Of a stretch of 64,000 nt of DNA, positions 1 to 12,701 are shown piece by piece. Under the pieces are notes generated by a model, which was not told the origin of the DNA, made no database searches, and worked only from the letters and a program-made list of their open reading frames with translations. How positions within the stretch are numbered: the first letter of the stretch is position 1; each line of letters starts with the position of its first letter. Position numbers and translations under genes: made by a program. Location: assembly GCA_964023205.1 (NCBI GenBank), contig OZ026838.1, forward strand, positions 26,873,843 to 26,937,842, given 5' to 3'. Origin of the DNA: Lutraria lutraria (Eukaryota > Mollusca > Bivalvia > Venerida > Mactridae).

Positions 1-134
1 CATTTTTTTCACATAATTTAAGAGCTAGACATTGCCTAAGCATGATGAATATTGTAGCTGTTTCTGTATGTATCAAATAATTTACATTAGCATGTATTAA
101 TATGTCTAAATGAATGTTTGTTTTATAATTTCAG
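1..134 (+). other. 3' end of an intron upstream of the 467-aa gene
   Basis: T-rich sequence ends in a good acceptor (ttttataatttcag) 35 bases before the ATG at 170. It is therefore read as the 3' end of an intron in the 5' UTR. Confidence 0.5.
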
Positions 135-169
135 GTATTTCAAGAACGTAAACTTTAAACGAAGCCGAT

Positions 170-1573
170 ATGGCTGAACGACAGATACGTCACGTTGAGG
201 ATGTCTTTAACGGAAAGATTGGTGCTGAACAAAATAAGTCGAACTCTAAAAATATATTGGACCGAAAGAGTAGTTTTAATATGTTTAAAAACAAACCAGC
301 CCCCAAGCCGCCATCAGGACAAGCAGCACTTCCAAAGATTGGAAATTACCAACCGAAAATATTACTGCAATCTCCAACGAATGAACAGCCACAACAAAAT
401 GATTTCACTGAAAGAACAGTAACGGCTCAAGTTCATGATCAGCCAATTGAACTTTCTTCACGACCTCTAGTGATTGGTGATAAAAATGTCCCTTTACAGT
501 TAGAAAGCAGTCGAGAGGATATTCATGACGACAATCCTGTACCGGCACAAAGGCGAAAACGACGAGCACCAAGTGCTCCAAAAAATAATAATGATTTCGA
601 TATGGAACCAACTTCAAATAGTCATTCATTCGAAAGATCAACATCGCAAAGATCAGACGAAGAAGCGTTAGATATAGACTTTGAAGAGCAAGGTGGTGAT
701 ATAGACTTTGGTTCAGGAATAGACAATCCTGCTTATAGTTCTCGTGAAAGAAAAATTAGTAGCTCGTCACGTCAAAGAAGTGAAAGTAGTTCGTCATGGC
801 AAGGTCCTCATGTCGCAGCAGCTGATGAAAAAAGAGATCCTGGTATAACTTTCCCATATATTCCTCCGCCAGATTACGATGATGAAGAGTTAACAATGAT
901 GTTTGAAGATGAAGAATACATTGAGCCAGAGATTGATTATAACACGACGAAAAGAAACAGTGCCTCTCATTTATACAAAGAATACGAAGGCGAAGATTTT
1001 GGTAGATATATGCAGGAAGATGACTATGAGTTTGACGCACCAAGGAGAATGCCTCGCCCTCCACCAAACGGTCGACAATATGTTAGGAAGGGCAAAGCTC
1101 CTCCTAGACCTCAGAAATTTAGCAATCCTGATAAGAAAAGCGCAAAATCAAAGAAAAAACACACCGAAAAGGACATGAAACGTAACACTATTCGTGACTT
1201 CACATTTTCAGATTCTAAAATTGGATGGGGAGATAGAACTGTTAAGAGCACATCTGCAAAGGGTAGATATATCAAACACAACAAAGACAGACAACGTGTT
1301 GATAATCCAGAGATATTCGGTCAAGATAGTGGCCCAGGATCATACGAAGAGTTCTTAAGAATTAAGAATGGTATTCCACCTGAAAGCCCAAACAGTAGTG
1401 ATAGTGGTGTAGATACTAGTGAAGATAAACAAAATATGGACATGTATATACACAGTCAACCAAAACAGATGAGATACGGGAAAGGTGATCAAAAGCCAAG
1501 CGTTTGGCAAAGACTTACCTGGAAATTTCGAAAATCGGTAAATATTTCTAGAATGGAATCTGAACGGTTATGA
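170..1573 (+). CDS. Uncharacterised 467-aa disordered, proline-rich protein
   Basis: I do not recognise the family. The coding sequence is one uninterrupted exon. A splice acceptor (ttttataatttcag) ends at about 134, and an in-frame TAA lies between it and ATG 170, so 170 is the first usable start and the upstream exon(s), outside the window, are non-coding for this frame. The protein is low in hydrophobics with no membrane segment or signal peptide, so it looks cytosolic or nuclear and mostly disordered. Visible short motifs: KPAPKPP (about 42-48), a basic patch QRRKRRAP (127-134), NPAY (186-189, PTB-binding type), a serine-rich stretch (197-209), PPDY (233-236, WW-binding PPxY type), an acidic run (237-252), MPRPPP and APPRPQ (294-314), a lysine-rich segment (322-334) and a more ordered tail with WQRLTWKFRKS. 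This suggests a scaffold or adaptor, but that is inference. The stop is TGA at 1571. Confidence 0.75.
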   Translation: MAERQIRHVEDVFNGKIGAEQNKSNSKNILDRKSSFNMFKNKPAPKPPSGQAALPKIGNYQPKILLQSPTNEQPQQNDFTERTVTAQVHDQPIELSSRPLVIGDKNVPLQLESSREDIHDDNPVPAQRRKRRAPSAPKNNNDFDMEPTSNSHSFERSTSQRSDEEALDIDFEEQGGDIDFGSGIDNPAYSSRERKISSSSRQRSESSSSWQGPHVAAADEKRDPGITFPYIPPPDYDDEELTMMFEDEEYIEPEIDYNTTKRNSASHLYKEYEGEDFGRYMQEDDYEFDAPRRMPRPPPNGRQYVRKGKAPPRPQKFSNPDKKSAKSKKKHTEKDMKRNTIRDFTFSDSKIGWGDRTVKSTSAKGRYIKHNKDRQRVDNPEIFGQDSGPGSYEEFLRIKNGIPPESPNSSDSGVDTSEDKQNMDMYIHSQPKQMRYGKGDQKPSVWQRLTWKFRKSVNISRMESERL

Positions 1574-4500
1574 TTCTAATGATACTTCAATGGAATAAAT
1601 CAATATTCTGAATAATACTCAGTGGTCAAATCAGCTGATGATACAAATGTGCTCTCCTTTAGGAAATACTACCTAATGTTTCCCATTTACTGAGACATTG
1701 TGTATTCTTTGTGTGTTCAGTGTGTACGCTAATACATTTGTATTTACCTAAATGGGTGCCTTTATCAACGATAGGTTTATATGTATTTGTTAATAGTTAA
1801 CTGTGATAAAATGTGAGCGAGTGTGAATCGCTATATTCCGAGGAAGTTCTGACACGTATTTGCTTTTTTATCTATATTCATAAGTGAGACTTTCGATTTC
1901 TGCGACAACAATAAAAAGCATTTATAGTGTTCAGATGAAGCTGTATGGATATAAGATAAGGTACAGCGTAGTTCAATGTGCGAAGAAGTTGACGATAGTA
2001 GCGTTATAATACAAACTGAACAAATCGTCAAAAAATCTAATAAACTATGTAGTAAATGACTGTATAAAGTTAGTGCATTTTTTTAGTATATTAGAAAAGT
2101 TATAAATTATACAATATTTTTGCAACTGATTATGTGAGGCGTATTGACATATTTGGCTTTCTGACCTGTTTCCATCTTTTTGTTGACTTCTGAAGTCTCA
2201 GAAACGATTCAATGTAAATAAATGTATTTTCATGTTTATGTTAATTTTGTTACATACATTTGATATTTACTTTAAAGATAATCCACTCACTAACAACAAG
2301 AATGAATAAGTTATTGAGTAGTGAATCAAAAATACAATTTTCATGAGCCAGAAAATTGCTACAACGTGGCTTACTAAAGCCGCTTTCTTTCATTAATAAA
2401 TCGTATTACTCATCATTGCATTTCAAAAAATATACGTGTACATATATATATTGTACCTCCTTTCTGTGTAAACGGGATGAGATTTTAGTGTTAAATGCGT
2501 TTTTCGATCGCATATAGAATTTCGAACATATGTCTTGTGTGCGATATAACACGTGAACACCCCAAGCATATTGGACTAACATGTTGGCTAGCACATATTT
2601 TGTAAAGCCGTACTAAAAGACTTTTCTTTATCATAATCTGAATTTGACCATATATCTTCTGGAGAAGGAATTTCTGCTTTATTGGCAACATAAGATGATG
2701 GTTGATTATTAACATTAAAGCATACACCTTTGCAAAAGTAGAACTGCAGTTGTTGGCTGATGTTAAGTTCAGTACTTGGAGATATTTATTTACATATGAA
2801 TGTTTAAAGGCCCATTAGCTTTTTGCTTTTTGAATTTAGTAATACAGAACAAAAGAAAAAATGATAGTAAAATATAAGAAATATAACTTATTTGCTCTAT
2901 AACAATATTTACATAATGCCTTTCTTTAGTCACATCTCACAAAAATGTTGCCGGATGTTTTTTTTTTTTTTTTTTTTTTGCAACATCATTGAAAAAACAC
3001 TGTGCTACATTTCTGTATGTACTCCGTGATTAAAAAAGAAAATATTGCAAGTAAAAGTCAGTTTCACTAAGAAGACATCTTTCTAGGTAAAATATGAGCC
3101 TACTTTTATTTGAACATTCAAAAAGCTAATTGGACTTTATAGATAACTCATATACAGTGTATAAACAAACTGTTGTTTTGTTCGTACAGGCATGTTGTAT
3201 ATTTTTTGCATAAAATCTACATCAGAGAAATAATGGATCAATCGTTTGTTTAGTTATTAATGATGCACTCTCGTTTAAACGAAAGTTTATGTAAACGTAT
3301 TGCAGTATGAAGTTTTGATTATTTGAAAGATAAAATGTAAAGGAGTACTTAAAACCCAGTACGCTACCGATCCGTACCATCTACTTTACGTTCACATTAA
3401 GTATTTGTCTGTTTACAGATCTGTTCAAAATTTCTAGACCCTTATTTACATGCATTTAGAATAAAAAATGTAAGTTTTAGCTTTAACAATAAAAGCTTCT
3501 TTTACGTGCGTATGAAAAAAACACGTGGGAAGTGTATGATGTAGTACATGTATTATGAAAGGTCAGTTTAACTATACATGCAGTTCAGACATTCTGTTTC
3601 GGTAATATTAGAATGTATAATTCCTGAACCAGATTTAATTTCCATTTTCAAATGCTGTTTAACTTTATTTCATTTAGTCTTACAATTTGAACGGGTTCAT
3701 ACACATGTATATAATAATATATTTAAGAAAACATGTACATTTTTTACAACTTGTAGTTTATTCATGTTTGGCATGAAAAAATATTTTGGGTTGAATATGC
3801 ATAGTATTTAATTAATGTAGCATTTTTAAGGAATAATTATATACACATACATATGATATAGATCACTGTTTTGTAAAAGTTGTTTACATTAAAAAAAATA
3901 TATTTTTTTTTCTTCTGTTGAAAATAACTGTTCATATATGATTTATAATGGAATATCTCCTTTTTTACAGTTATCTTTATTTTAATATCAATAAATGTCT
4001 AACTATATACTGCTATCTTTCTTTCTTTTTTTTTTCTCGGATATACTTTGAGAATATCACCATACACAACTGTAAGAAATTATCAACAAAATAATAATAA
4101 TTTTATTCGTAAGCACGAAGCGTCTTGGCTCTTCAGACTGGTTCCCGGTTAACGGTTACTCCTCACGTCACTTTGAAACTGAAAGCGGGGTACCAACTCA
4201 TATCACTAATCACCAGACAGCTTATAAAACATAACACAGGAAGGTCGTCAACAAATAAGTTGCATACAATTATTACTGATGGTAAGTTTTCATCAACGGT
4301 CTCCCAAGTGTTCCCATAAATCTTTGATACATGTATAGAACTTTTTGGACTTGGACTAGTTTTGTAAGTTTTCACTATTGAGCATTTAATGTGATTTGAT
4401 TTAAAACTATGCTATAAATAGTGTTTTATTCAAAAGCATTTCGCGAAGCGCTATATTTAACACCATAATGTAAGGGGAAGGTTTCGTAGAATTGCAAATG

Positions 4501-5500
4501 TATACGGTAGGCATCCGGAGATATTCTTTCGAAAGTACATGCACATATAAGATAAAATGCATTTTATTAGAATATTTTTAGAACATACTTGAACAGTTTT
4601 TACTCTTTCGATTTGAAACAATGGATGGTAATCTTTTTGATAATTCTGCATTGTCAGTGTGAACAATATTTTGTTGTTAATTTATAGTAAATTAAGTTAA
4701 TAATAAAAGGAGTATTTTGTTTTTAATCCAACGGGGCACATACTTCAATCAGAACACATAGACACATACATAGTAGGTATTTGACCAAATTCATCATTCA
4801 TATCCCTAACTACACCGTCCCTATTCCGAACACACCACTTTAAGGGGGCACATCGATACTCAACCATAGCAGGCGCTGTTAAAACAAGGGAGGTAAACAT
4901 GAACTATACAATATTCTTGTTATACGAGTGGTCTCCCTTAGTAAACTTAGTTATCACAATATAAGACAACATATCATTATATCATAAGATAAATACTCGT
5001 ACGAAAAGGTCAACAGAATTTGAAAATTTTCACGTGAGTGACATACCCTTAATTTTTCATTGTGTTCCTGCATGATCATTGCACTGATAAACATTGTGTC
5101 AAAGCGAACGAGTGATTAAATATTGTCATTCATGATCAAAAGAGCCTGCTTGTATAAGTGAACCGATACTAAATTGTCAAATAACGAACGGGGATTCCCA
5201 AGATCAAGAAATCAACCGATGAGACAAAACGTGTTGTGATATATAATTGGAAAGTCGGAATGAAAATTAACAGTGTTTACTTTTGTTGTATCCAAAATAT
5301 AGCCAAAGGTAGGTAATGTCTCAAATTATTTTTACTAGCGTTTGAAGCCGCACCATTGGGTAATTTAAAGCGACTTTTCCATGTTTAACAGCGGCGGAAG
5401 CTCCCAAGCTTATACCAAGGTAAAGGTAAAACCATTAATCTTCCGTATGCTAGCTGGGCAGCTTAATCTTCCGTAAGCTAGCTGGGCAGCTTCCCCATAT
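1574..5500. other. Gene-free stretch with 3' UTR, low-complexity DNA and a small repeat
   Basis: The first part is probably 3' UTR of the 467-aa gene; AATAAA-type signals occur near 1595 and 2217. I find no coding exon. There is a T tract of about 21 at 2959-2979. Sequence at 4085-4330 starts with an AAT-rich run and looks like a truncated interspersed repeat. A 27-bp motif (core gctagctgggcagctt) is tandemly duplicated at about 5434-5491. The remainder is AT-rich with no recognisable signal. Confidence 0.5.
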
Positions 5501-5886
5501 GTGAAATTTGTTTGGTCATGACTTAGATTCAAGCGGGAAGGACATTGTGATTTCTTTTTTTTTTTTTTATAATTTATTTTTATTCTTCATACTCGTACAA
5601 TCATATGGAATGTTATGTTACATATTGTTACATATTTTTAACATACACGTTTGTAAAAAATCATCATGCACGTATAACATTTTGTATTGTTGCAAATATA
5701 TGATGTTTTCATATGAAGAATATATAAATTTTAAAGAAAAGAAATGAAGAAAAAAAAAATGAGGGTTTAAGCTCGTTTCCGATTCCGTATAATTAATAAT
5801 ATTCATACATGAATGATATTTGTTACAGTTGAAAATGTAAAAGGTTTTAGAAAGTTTTTGCTCGGAAAAGATGATACATTTGTAAA

Positions 5887-6618
5887 TTAAAATTCAAAAC
5901 CAGCCCATTTGGTGTTATGCTGATTTAACTTGTCATTTATCAATGCTATTTCGTTTTCTAATTTTATTCTTATTTTAAGATACGCAACAAAGTTATCAAA
6001 ATTTAGTGCTTGATTTCTATGTTTCGTTTGAAATATATAAAATTTCATGAGAAGTAAAATGAAATTAATTACATTTCTTCTTTTAATATTTTCCTTGTCT
6101 ATTATTCCAAAACATACTGTTTCTAAGTTCAAAGAACATTTTAGGTTTCTATCGGATAGAAAAATTCCAAGTTTATTCCACAAATGTTGCACATGATTAC
6201 ATTCCCAAAACAAATGCTCTAATGTTTCCACTTGCATGTTACAAAAATAGCATAAACTTGATTCTGAGATCTTGCATTGATTTAACGATTTATTAGTTGG
6301 TAAAATTCTCATTAAGTATTTGTATTGAAAACTTCTTAATTTTACATCTATTGTAGCTTTTTGTGTTTGAGAGTATATTTTTGTCCACTGTAATGACTCA
6401 TTTGGGAATATTGATGACCATTTTGTTTCGGACTTTATTTTTGCTTTAGTTTTAGTTTTCACCTGTGTCTCGTAGAGTAATTTGTTGGGTTCTTTTGATT
6501 TTAATAATTTGTCAAATAATTTTTCTTGTTGTGTGTATATTATACCCTCTTGAGTTAGTGCCTTCTTTAGATTTATAGGAACACTGGATATTAAATTAAA
6601 GTATCTTAAATATTGCAT
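5887..6618 (-). pseudogene. 5'-truncated non-LTR retrotransposon (LINE) reverse transcriptase C-terminus
   Basis: The 243-residue minus-strand frame matches the region after the polymerase domain of LINE ORF2 proteins. LRSFQYKYLMRILPTNKSL is followed by a zinc-binding-like CYFCNMQVETLEHLFWEC (zf-RVT type, C-x2-C...H-x4-C) and a tail rich in Ile/Lys. No polymerase catalytic motif and no endonuclease is present upstream, so this is a dead 5'-truncated insertion, the normal outcome of target-primed reverse transcription. A T-run at about 5554-5568 (an A tail on the minus strand) may be the element's 3' end, giving a fragment of roughly 5550-6650. L1/Tx1-like versus another clade cannot be decided from this part. 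Confidence 0.75.
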
Positions 6619-6649
6619 GTCATCTATGTTATATAAATGTTTTATGTTT

Positions 6650-7406
6650 TCAAAGTTATAGAAGGCTTGTGATTTCTAGTCAGAGCAACGAGCACCCCAG
6701 AATATATTACATGTATTGACACAATTCTAATGAAAATTTCGTATGAGTTTGATACAAAAATGAATGAAGTTTGAAATATGTACGTTTTATCTGTCGCACA
6801 TAATTTATTTATAACTATACTTATATCTTATAGTATATCCGCACACGGCTATGGTAATGTTTAGTACATATCAAGTTATTTATGATAAACCCTGTTATCA
6901 AGATTATTAAAAACTTACTTTAGATTATATTTTAGAACATCGTATGATTAATTAATACACTGTTGTCGGACTGGGAAATATAATTTACACTAATTGGACA
7001 AATTGCCTGTAGATATTAAATAGTTTAATTATCAGTGTGACATTATTAGTGGTCAAACCTGTTAACAAAGGTTACCCTTAGGAAAGACAAATATTATTCT
7101 TTATTCACAGGTGGCTTTATCGGATTAATTTTTATTGTAAATAATCAATGATAGTTTATTTTAAAAACGCCCTTTATTCTCAGGGTAGCATTTATTCGGA
7201 GATTGCCGCTGGCACAGGGTTAACTGTACATGTGTTTATAAACACAGAATTTAACTATTCATAATCAAATGTATAAATTTTGTATATGCATTTTACATGT
7301 AAGTTAAACTACAAATTCCACTCTTTTGTAATTTCACACCATACTCCTTGTAGAAAACGGTCTTACTGGTACGTAAAATCCAATTTAAAATCGACGGGTT
7401 CAGAAC
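6650..7406. other. Intergenic sequence before the transporter
   Basis: No coding signal is visible. It contains a degraded copy of the TACAGT-ended repeat family at about 7050-7228, with internal 'ggtggctttat' and 'tttattcggag' phrases also seen at 36.3 and 44.5 kb. The promoter of the transporter gene is presumably here, but no TATA box can be placed with confidence. Confidence 0.4.
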
Positions 7407-10400
7407 ATGACTGATATTCAATACTCAAAAACAACTTACGAAGTATCATTGATAAATGATGGGACAACTACAACATATCAGACAGAAGTAAGATATATTT
7501 AACAAAATAGTTCATTTCCATATCTTTACGAAAGCAAGTGAATACTTGGTTATTTATACGATGCTATAGTTTTAAGCCAGAAAAATACAACAATGCTAAC
7601 GGTTGCTTATGTCATTGTTTAATACATTTTTAAATTCATGCTACGTGTATTTCGGAAAGTTTTTTTATTAATAAAGTCAAAGACCTATACATACATATGT
7701 ATAGGTCTTTGATAAAGTGTTTCAGTATTTCTGTTAATAATTACGTAAAAAGTATTCAAGTTTTGTTATTTCCTGAACTAACAAGAACAATATTTCGGGT
7801 GTGAGTTTTGCCCGCGATTAAAAACACTCATAGCAGTATATTTGTGTCTAACGTTATGAATTTAATTACTTACAGGAGAAAAAACTCGGTGGACTGAATG
7901 TTTTGACCACATGTGTATTTATCGTCGGTGTGATAGCTGGATCCGGATTTCTTACTCTGCCAAAAGCTATTGATGATGCAGGTATAGTCATATACCTTTA
8001 GCTTATGTATTTTATAACATTTTGAACTATTTTTTGTAGTGATTGAACAGGAAGTGAATGCTATCAGGTTTTTCTTTCATTTCCGGTGTAACTCTTCCAC
8101 TGTATTCGTCTGCTAACGCTGCGAATACAAAAATGAAAAAGAAGGAGAAGAATTCTATAAGACTTTGTCTTTCGTTCTAATCCTTTCCTTATATAATATA
8201 TGTATATGTTTTGTTTTATCATGTACCTGTGAATGACTTGAAATAAATATGTTTAAACTAAAAAGAATCAAGTTTGAAATGATCAAATACAAAAAAAATG
8301 TGTATACATGTATATTCTTGAAAACTAGAAAATACCACTGTTTCCACGTGGAATTCAACTCAAATTATTTAAATCAAGGACTTATATACATACATGTATG
8401 TATATAAGTCCTTGTTTAAATATATCATTTAGTGTACAGCACTTATAGACAAAGAGGTGACTTAATATAAGTTACGAGCATTAAGCGGTATCTACATGTT
8501 TCTCTTACTACTGTAGACGCATTAACCGGACCCCGCATGACTTCAGTTTTTGTTGATATAATTTTCAGGATGGATTGGTTTTGTTTTAATTTTCTTTTGC
8601 TGCGCGATTTCAACATACACTGGAAACATTCTGGGTAAATGTTGGATTATAGTATGTGACAGACATAAGGAATTATCAAGTAGTCATGTCAGATATCCCT
8701 ATCCAGCTATTGGTGAGGTGGCTTATGGAAAATGGGGCAGGTAACTACAGTTTTATCATTTTCCATCATTAGCGCTATAATTAAGTTATTAAACACACAT
8801 GTCAAGTAGAACCATCTTTCCGTATTTTGGCGAATGTTTTCTCTATACACATACCCAACTTACCAATACATTTCGTCCTCCCGTTAAGTTAAATTGTCTC
8901 CCTTGAATATAGTGTTTAAATCACTAGAACTGAGCATATACCTTTTGATCGGGAGGTCGTTGGTTCGAGCCAGACATGTGTTTGCATTGCCTCCTAAGTT
9001 GCTTACCACTGACCTCCGATTCACAAGTTAATAAGTAAAGTAGGCTATTACTTACAGTTTTAGATGAGCACAGTTTAGTGATGATACTAAAATAGCAAAA
9101 CTATTTTACACGTCGAATTATTTAAAACATGAACGATTTAATAACATTAATCACAAGGCTTAGATTTAACACTGGGCATAGATTATTGAATATATTGTAC
9201 AATAATATGGGAATTAAATTAAGCTAGTGCGTGTTACCAAAAATAAATTGTCGTGGTTGCTTCGACACGGTTATGTCTTAACGGACAGATGGATTGGAAA
9301 CAAATTAATGAAGTTGACTTATATTCATAAGTGTGCTTTACGCATCAATTGGTCAGCCGTATTTTTTTAACATACCCAAATACTACGCCATAACAAGAAA
9401 AATACAAAATGTACAGTATAAAATACCTGAAAACCGGACTCACTGAAACCCGGAACATCTGAAATGAAAATAGGACTATTTTCGAAGTCCCAGTTTTCGA
9501 TTTTTTTATCAACAGCTCTGTGAAAACCGGGATTCTAAAAAAACAGACTTTTGGTCCAGTCCGGAAGGGGTCCGTTTTGAAGGGTTTTACTTTACTTTGC
9601 TTCTCTTTGCTTCAGATATTTAGTTTCGTTTTCCATTAACTTCACACAGTTTGGTAGTACGGTGGTGTACATACTTATAGCATCCGAAAATATCGTCAAA
9701 CTTTTACCATCTGGAACTGTATTCAATTGTTGTTACGTAGCACTTATCATTGGTGGAGCGATAACCCCATTTACATGGCTCGGAACTCCAAAGGATTTCT
9801 GGTAAGTACAGTACAAAGAACTTGGATGTTTTGAAACACTTTCTGATGTCGTATTCAATCTTATATGACTGGAAGGTGTATACGTCTATGTAGTACATTT
9901 TGTATTTAGTTACGTTTGATTAAGTTTGTCAGATTTTGAACAGAATGACAAAAGCCTTGAACTTTTTGCAGCAAATAACTACAGCATGTATTTAGCAAAG
10001 AAGGGTACCGTCAATTATGTAACAAAACAGAAAAATATAACAGAATTGAAACATTACATTTCCATCAAAGTTTGCATGAATATTAAAGACCTGCGGTTTT
10101 ATTAAGAACCGAATAAATGTTTGAATTATATCTGGTACAGTAAAGCTAGAAAATGAACATGTAGATAATTGCAGATTATATAAAAATGAACAATTAAGGC
10201 AACTCGCTCAGGTTATTTGGTGTGACTTATTTTTAGGGGTATTGCAGCAGCGGCAACAATAGCCACAGGAACAGCGAGCATAATTCTTCTGTCATCAGTG
10301 ATCTATTATGGAACAAAGACGAATCTTGATGACGTGGTACACACAAACGTCGATGCTATTAGTTTCTTCACAGCTTATGGGACAATATGTTTCGCTTTTA

Positions 10401-12701
10401 ATGGACACCCTGCATTTCCCACATTCCAGTCTGATATGGCAAATCCAAGAAAGTTTGGAAGTGCTTTGGTGCTGGGATACATAAGTAAGTATAACAACTG
10501 ACTCAAGACAATCACATGTTACATTACAGCAAACGTTTAAGTTACAAAAGGAGTGACTCCTAGTGAGATAAAACATAAAACATGTATCTGGGTGATAAAA
10601 TTTAAATATGCTCATATAAAACAATTATTACAGTTGGTATCTTTAATTTGCCACAGAATTTTTAACACACATTTCTGTAAAAACTTTCGATTAATGTCCT
10701 ATGTGAATTAATGTAAGGTTTCTGAGCGTGTACATTAACATACTTTACAATGTACTTGCCATCCTTTTAATATAATATGATATACAGTCAAATCTGAGCA
10801 AGGGAAATGACAAAATTCACAGCGACATGTGACCACTTAACATAAATAGTAGTCCTGAAACATTCGTCTCCAGTAACGAAACGTGCAGAAGCATCTAAGA
10901 ATCACCATTAGACTAAATTGTATATTGTATCTCATAAAATTGTAATCATTTAAAGCTTTATAGGTTTAATATTCAATTTGATTCATAGCCATATACGTTA
11001 TGTACCTGCAATACTTATATCACATGTGCCAATTTCGTTTCAGTTGTTCTTCTAATGTACACGCCATCCTCGGCAGTGGCTTACTTTGTATACGGATCCC
11101 AAGTGGAGGCGAATGTTCTAGAAACCTTACCAACTGGTCCTGCCAGTACCGTTGTATCCGTGTTGATGACGTCACATCTTCTGTTTGGTGTCGTCATTGT
11201 TATAAATCCCCTGTTACAAGAAATGGAACACGTTTTTAACATTCCTTCTCGTAAGTAAAAGAAAATATTGTCAATGACAGTTAAATGAATTTGTTAAAAT
11301 AAGATGGTCTTGGAATGTATTACTGTAATTTACCAACATCATGCAACTCAGTCCTTATCTCTGAGCACACATTTACCCCTTCATGATTTTGTCAGGCCAT
11401 GTTCTTTGGTTCCTTTTCAGTTATCTGGTCATTGTATGCTCCTTTTAAGGGACAACCCAAACTTTTTTGTGATCTTGCTCATATTTGGATCGTGCTATTT
11501 GAAATGAAGACTGTTGGAAACACTGAAATTATAGCGTTATGTTGAGTATTATTTCGCGGTTAAAGGAGTTTTGTCGGCATTGACTGTCGAACCTTTCAAA
11601 CACAGAATTTTCCCAATTATGAAATATTTCAAATTCAAATGCATGATTTGTACTTGTATTTCATTATGGTATACATTTACCATTTTAGATTTCACGTGGA
11701 AGAGAGTGTTGTCAAGGACAACGACAATGGCATTTGTGATGTTTGTTGCAGCGTCAGTGCCACATTTCTCGTCTATATTGTCACTGGTTGGTGGATCCAC
11801 TATATCAATACTGGGTTTTATATGTCCTCCATTATTCTACCTGAAACTTTGTCGGGGTGACAAAGAACATAAACCTAGGTAAGTGACTTCTTTTTCATCA
11901 TGTTTTCCACAGCGGTAGCTTATATTCAGCCGCTTCGAGTTTATCGTTTTGTTCGTTGATGTGGGTTAGATTCTCGACTCCGCCTTTCGAATTTCTCGGG
12001 GACGCTTTTGACGGCTCTGAAAATACTATAGCTGTCGAATCAGCTATTAAACAACAAACAAATATCGTTTATGCAAGTTTAGATTGAATATCTAAAGCTG
12101 GGGTTTGTTTGTTTGTTTTTGAAAGCTAAACATATTTCAAAAGTATCATGAATTAGTATAAAGAAACTTAGGAATAGATTATTATGATGTGTATTTAGGT
12201 AAATATATTCAGTATCGACATTTTAAGCGCCCCTGGCTTTTTTAAGATCATCTAGATAATTTGTTTGGTATAAATGATTTGATTTTATTATTAACTTTAT
12301 TTCAACAAAATGTGTTCATTGTCAGCGTTCTTATAGCATTAACTATTTTTATTATTATTATTGTTATTCAAGGCCATATTTATATAGCACTCTTTTTTCA
12401 TGTTTAGAACATGTTCAAAAGTACTGAACAATAATACAATATTAAGATTACATTTTACAACAATAAAAAAATAATAAAAAAATAATAAGGAAAGAAATAT
12501 AAAAAAATAAGAATACTAAAATAAATAATTTTCTCTCGTTTTAGGTTTATGCCACTGCACAAGAAAGTGTTTCTGTATGAGATTATATTTGTTGGTTTGT
12601 CTGCTGGACTCGCTGCTACTTACTCAGCATTTACTGACTTAATTGAGAACAAATTTACAGTACCATGTTACGTTGATCCCACAAAAGCATGCACTACTTA
12701 A
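7407..12701 (+). CDS. Aa_trans-family amino acid transporter (SLC32/36/38-like), 8 exons
   Basis: Exons: 7407-7487, 7876-7981, 8569-8740, 9616-9801, 10237-10484, 11044-11250, 11689-11878, 12545-12701. All have GT/AG borders and matching phases; the 1347 nt encode 448 aa ending CTT-stop. The protein is a multi-pass membrane carrier. The first hydrophobic segment carries the family-type unwound-helix motif GVIAGSGFLTLPKA, followed by AGWIGFVLIFFCC, ISFFTAYGTICFAFNGHPAFPTFQ and SSAVAYFVYGSQ, and about ten or eleven helices in all. This fits the Pfam Aa_trans fold of proton- or sodium-coupled amino acid carriers (vesicular, lysosomal or plasma membrane). The substrate cannot be told from sequence. 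The start is taken at the first ATG of the short cytosolic exon (MTDIQYSKTTYEV); an acceptor-like ttcag lies 4 bases before it, so a 5' UTR exon is possible. Introns hold two hairpin palindromes and SINE remnants. Confidence 0.88.
7677..7712. repeat. Hairpin inverted repeat in transporter intron 1
   Basis: Two perfect 16-bp arms (tcaaagacctatacat and its complement) flank a 4-base loop. It lies in the intron between 7487 and 7876. Confidence 0.85.
8375..8414. repeat. 40-bp perfect palindrome in transporter intron 2
   Basis: The sequence from caaggactta at 8375 to taagtccttg at 8414 is identical to its reverse complement, with no spacer. It lies in the intron between 7981 and 8569. Confidence 0.9.
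8925..9060 (+). mobile_element. tRNA-like SINE remnant
   Basis: A pol III B-box-like ggttcgagcc lies within a tRNA-like context (ttgatcgggaggtcgttggttcga). It does not fold as a full tRNA and has no clear tail, so it is a degraded SINE rather than a tRNA gene. Confidence 0.4.
9420..9597. mobile_element. Degraded TACAGT-family MITE in transporter intron 3
   Basis: It shares phrases (aaaaccggactc...ctgaaa; gctctgtgaaa; gacttttgg.ccagtcc) with the better-preserved copy at 52838-52984 and ends ggttttact. The terminal repeats are eroded. Confidence 0.5.
11900..12540. repeat. SINE-tail-like and microsatellite-rich repeat DNA in transporter intron 7
   Basis: Sequence around 11955-12060 (gggttagattctcgactccg ... 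gctattaaacaacaaacaaa) resembles a eroded SINE body with an ACAAA tail. 12345-12520 contains ATT-type microsatellites flanking a 'catatttatatagcactc...catgttcaaaagtac' core that looks like a common marine-invertebrate interspersed repeat, followed by an A-rich tract. Confidence 0.4.

Noticed and set aside
5887..6618. Host gene encoding a 243-residue zinc-binding protein
   Set aside because: The zf-RVT-type CxxC...HxxxxC pattern and flanking sequence fit the end of a LINE ORF2, with no polymerase part and no introns.
11549..11800. Minus-strand 83-codon frame over a transporter exon
   Set aside because: It is a shadow of the coding exon 11689-11878, which has conserved membrane-transporter sequence on the plus strand.
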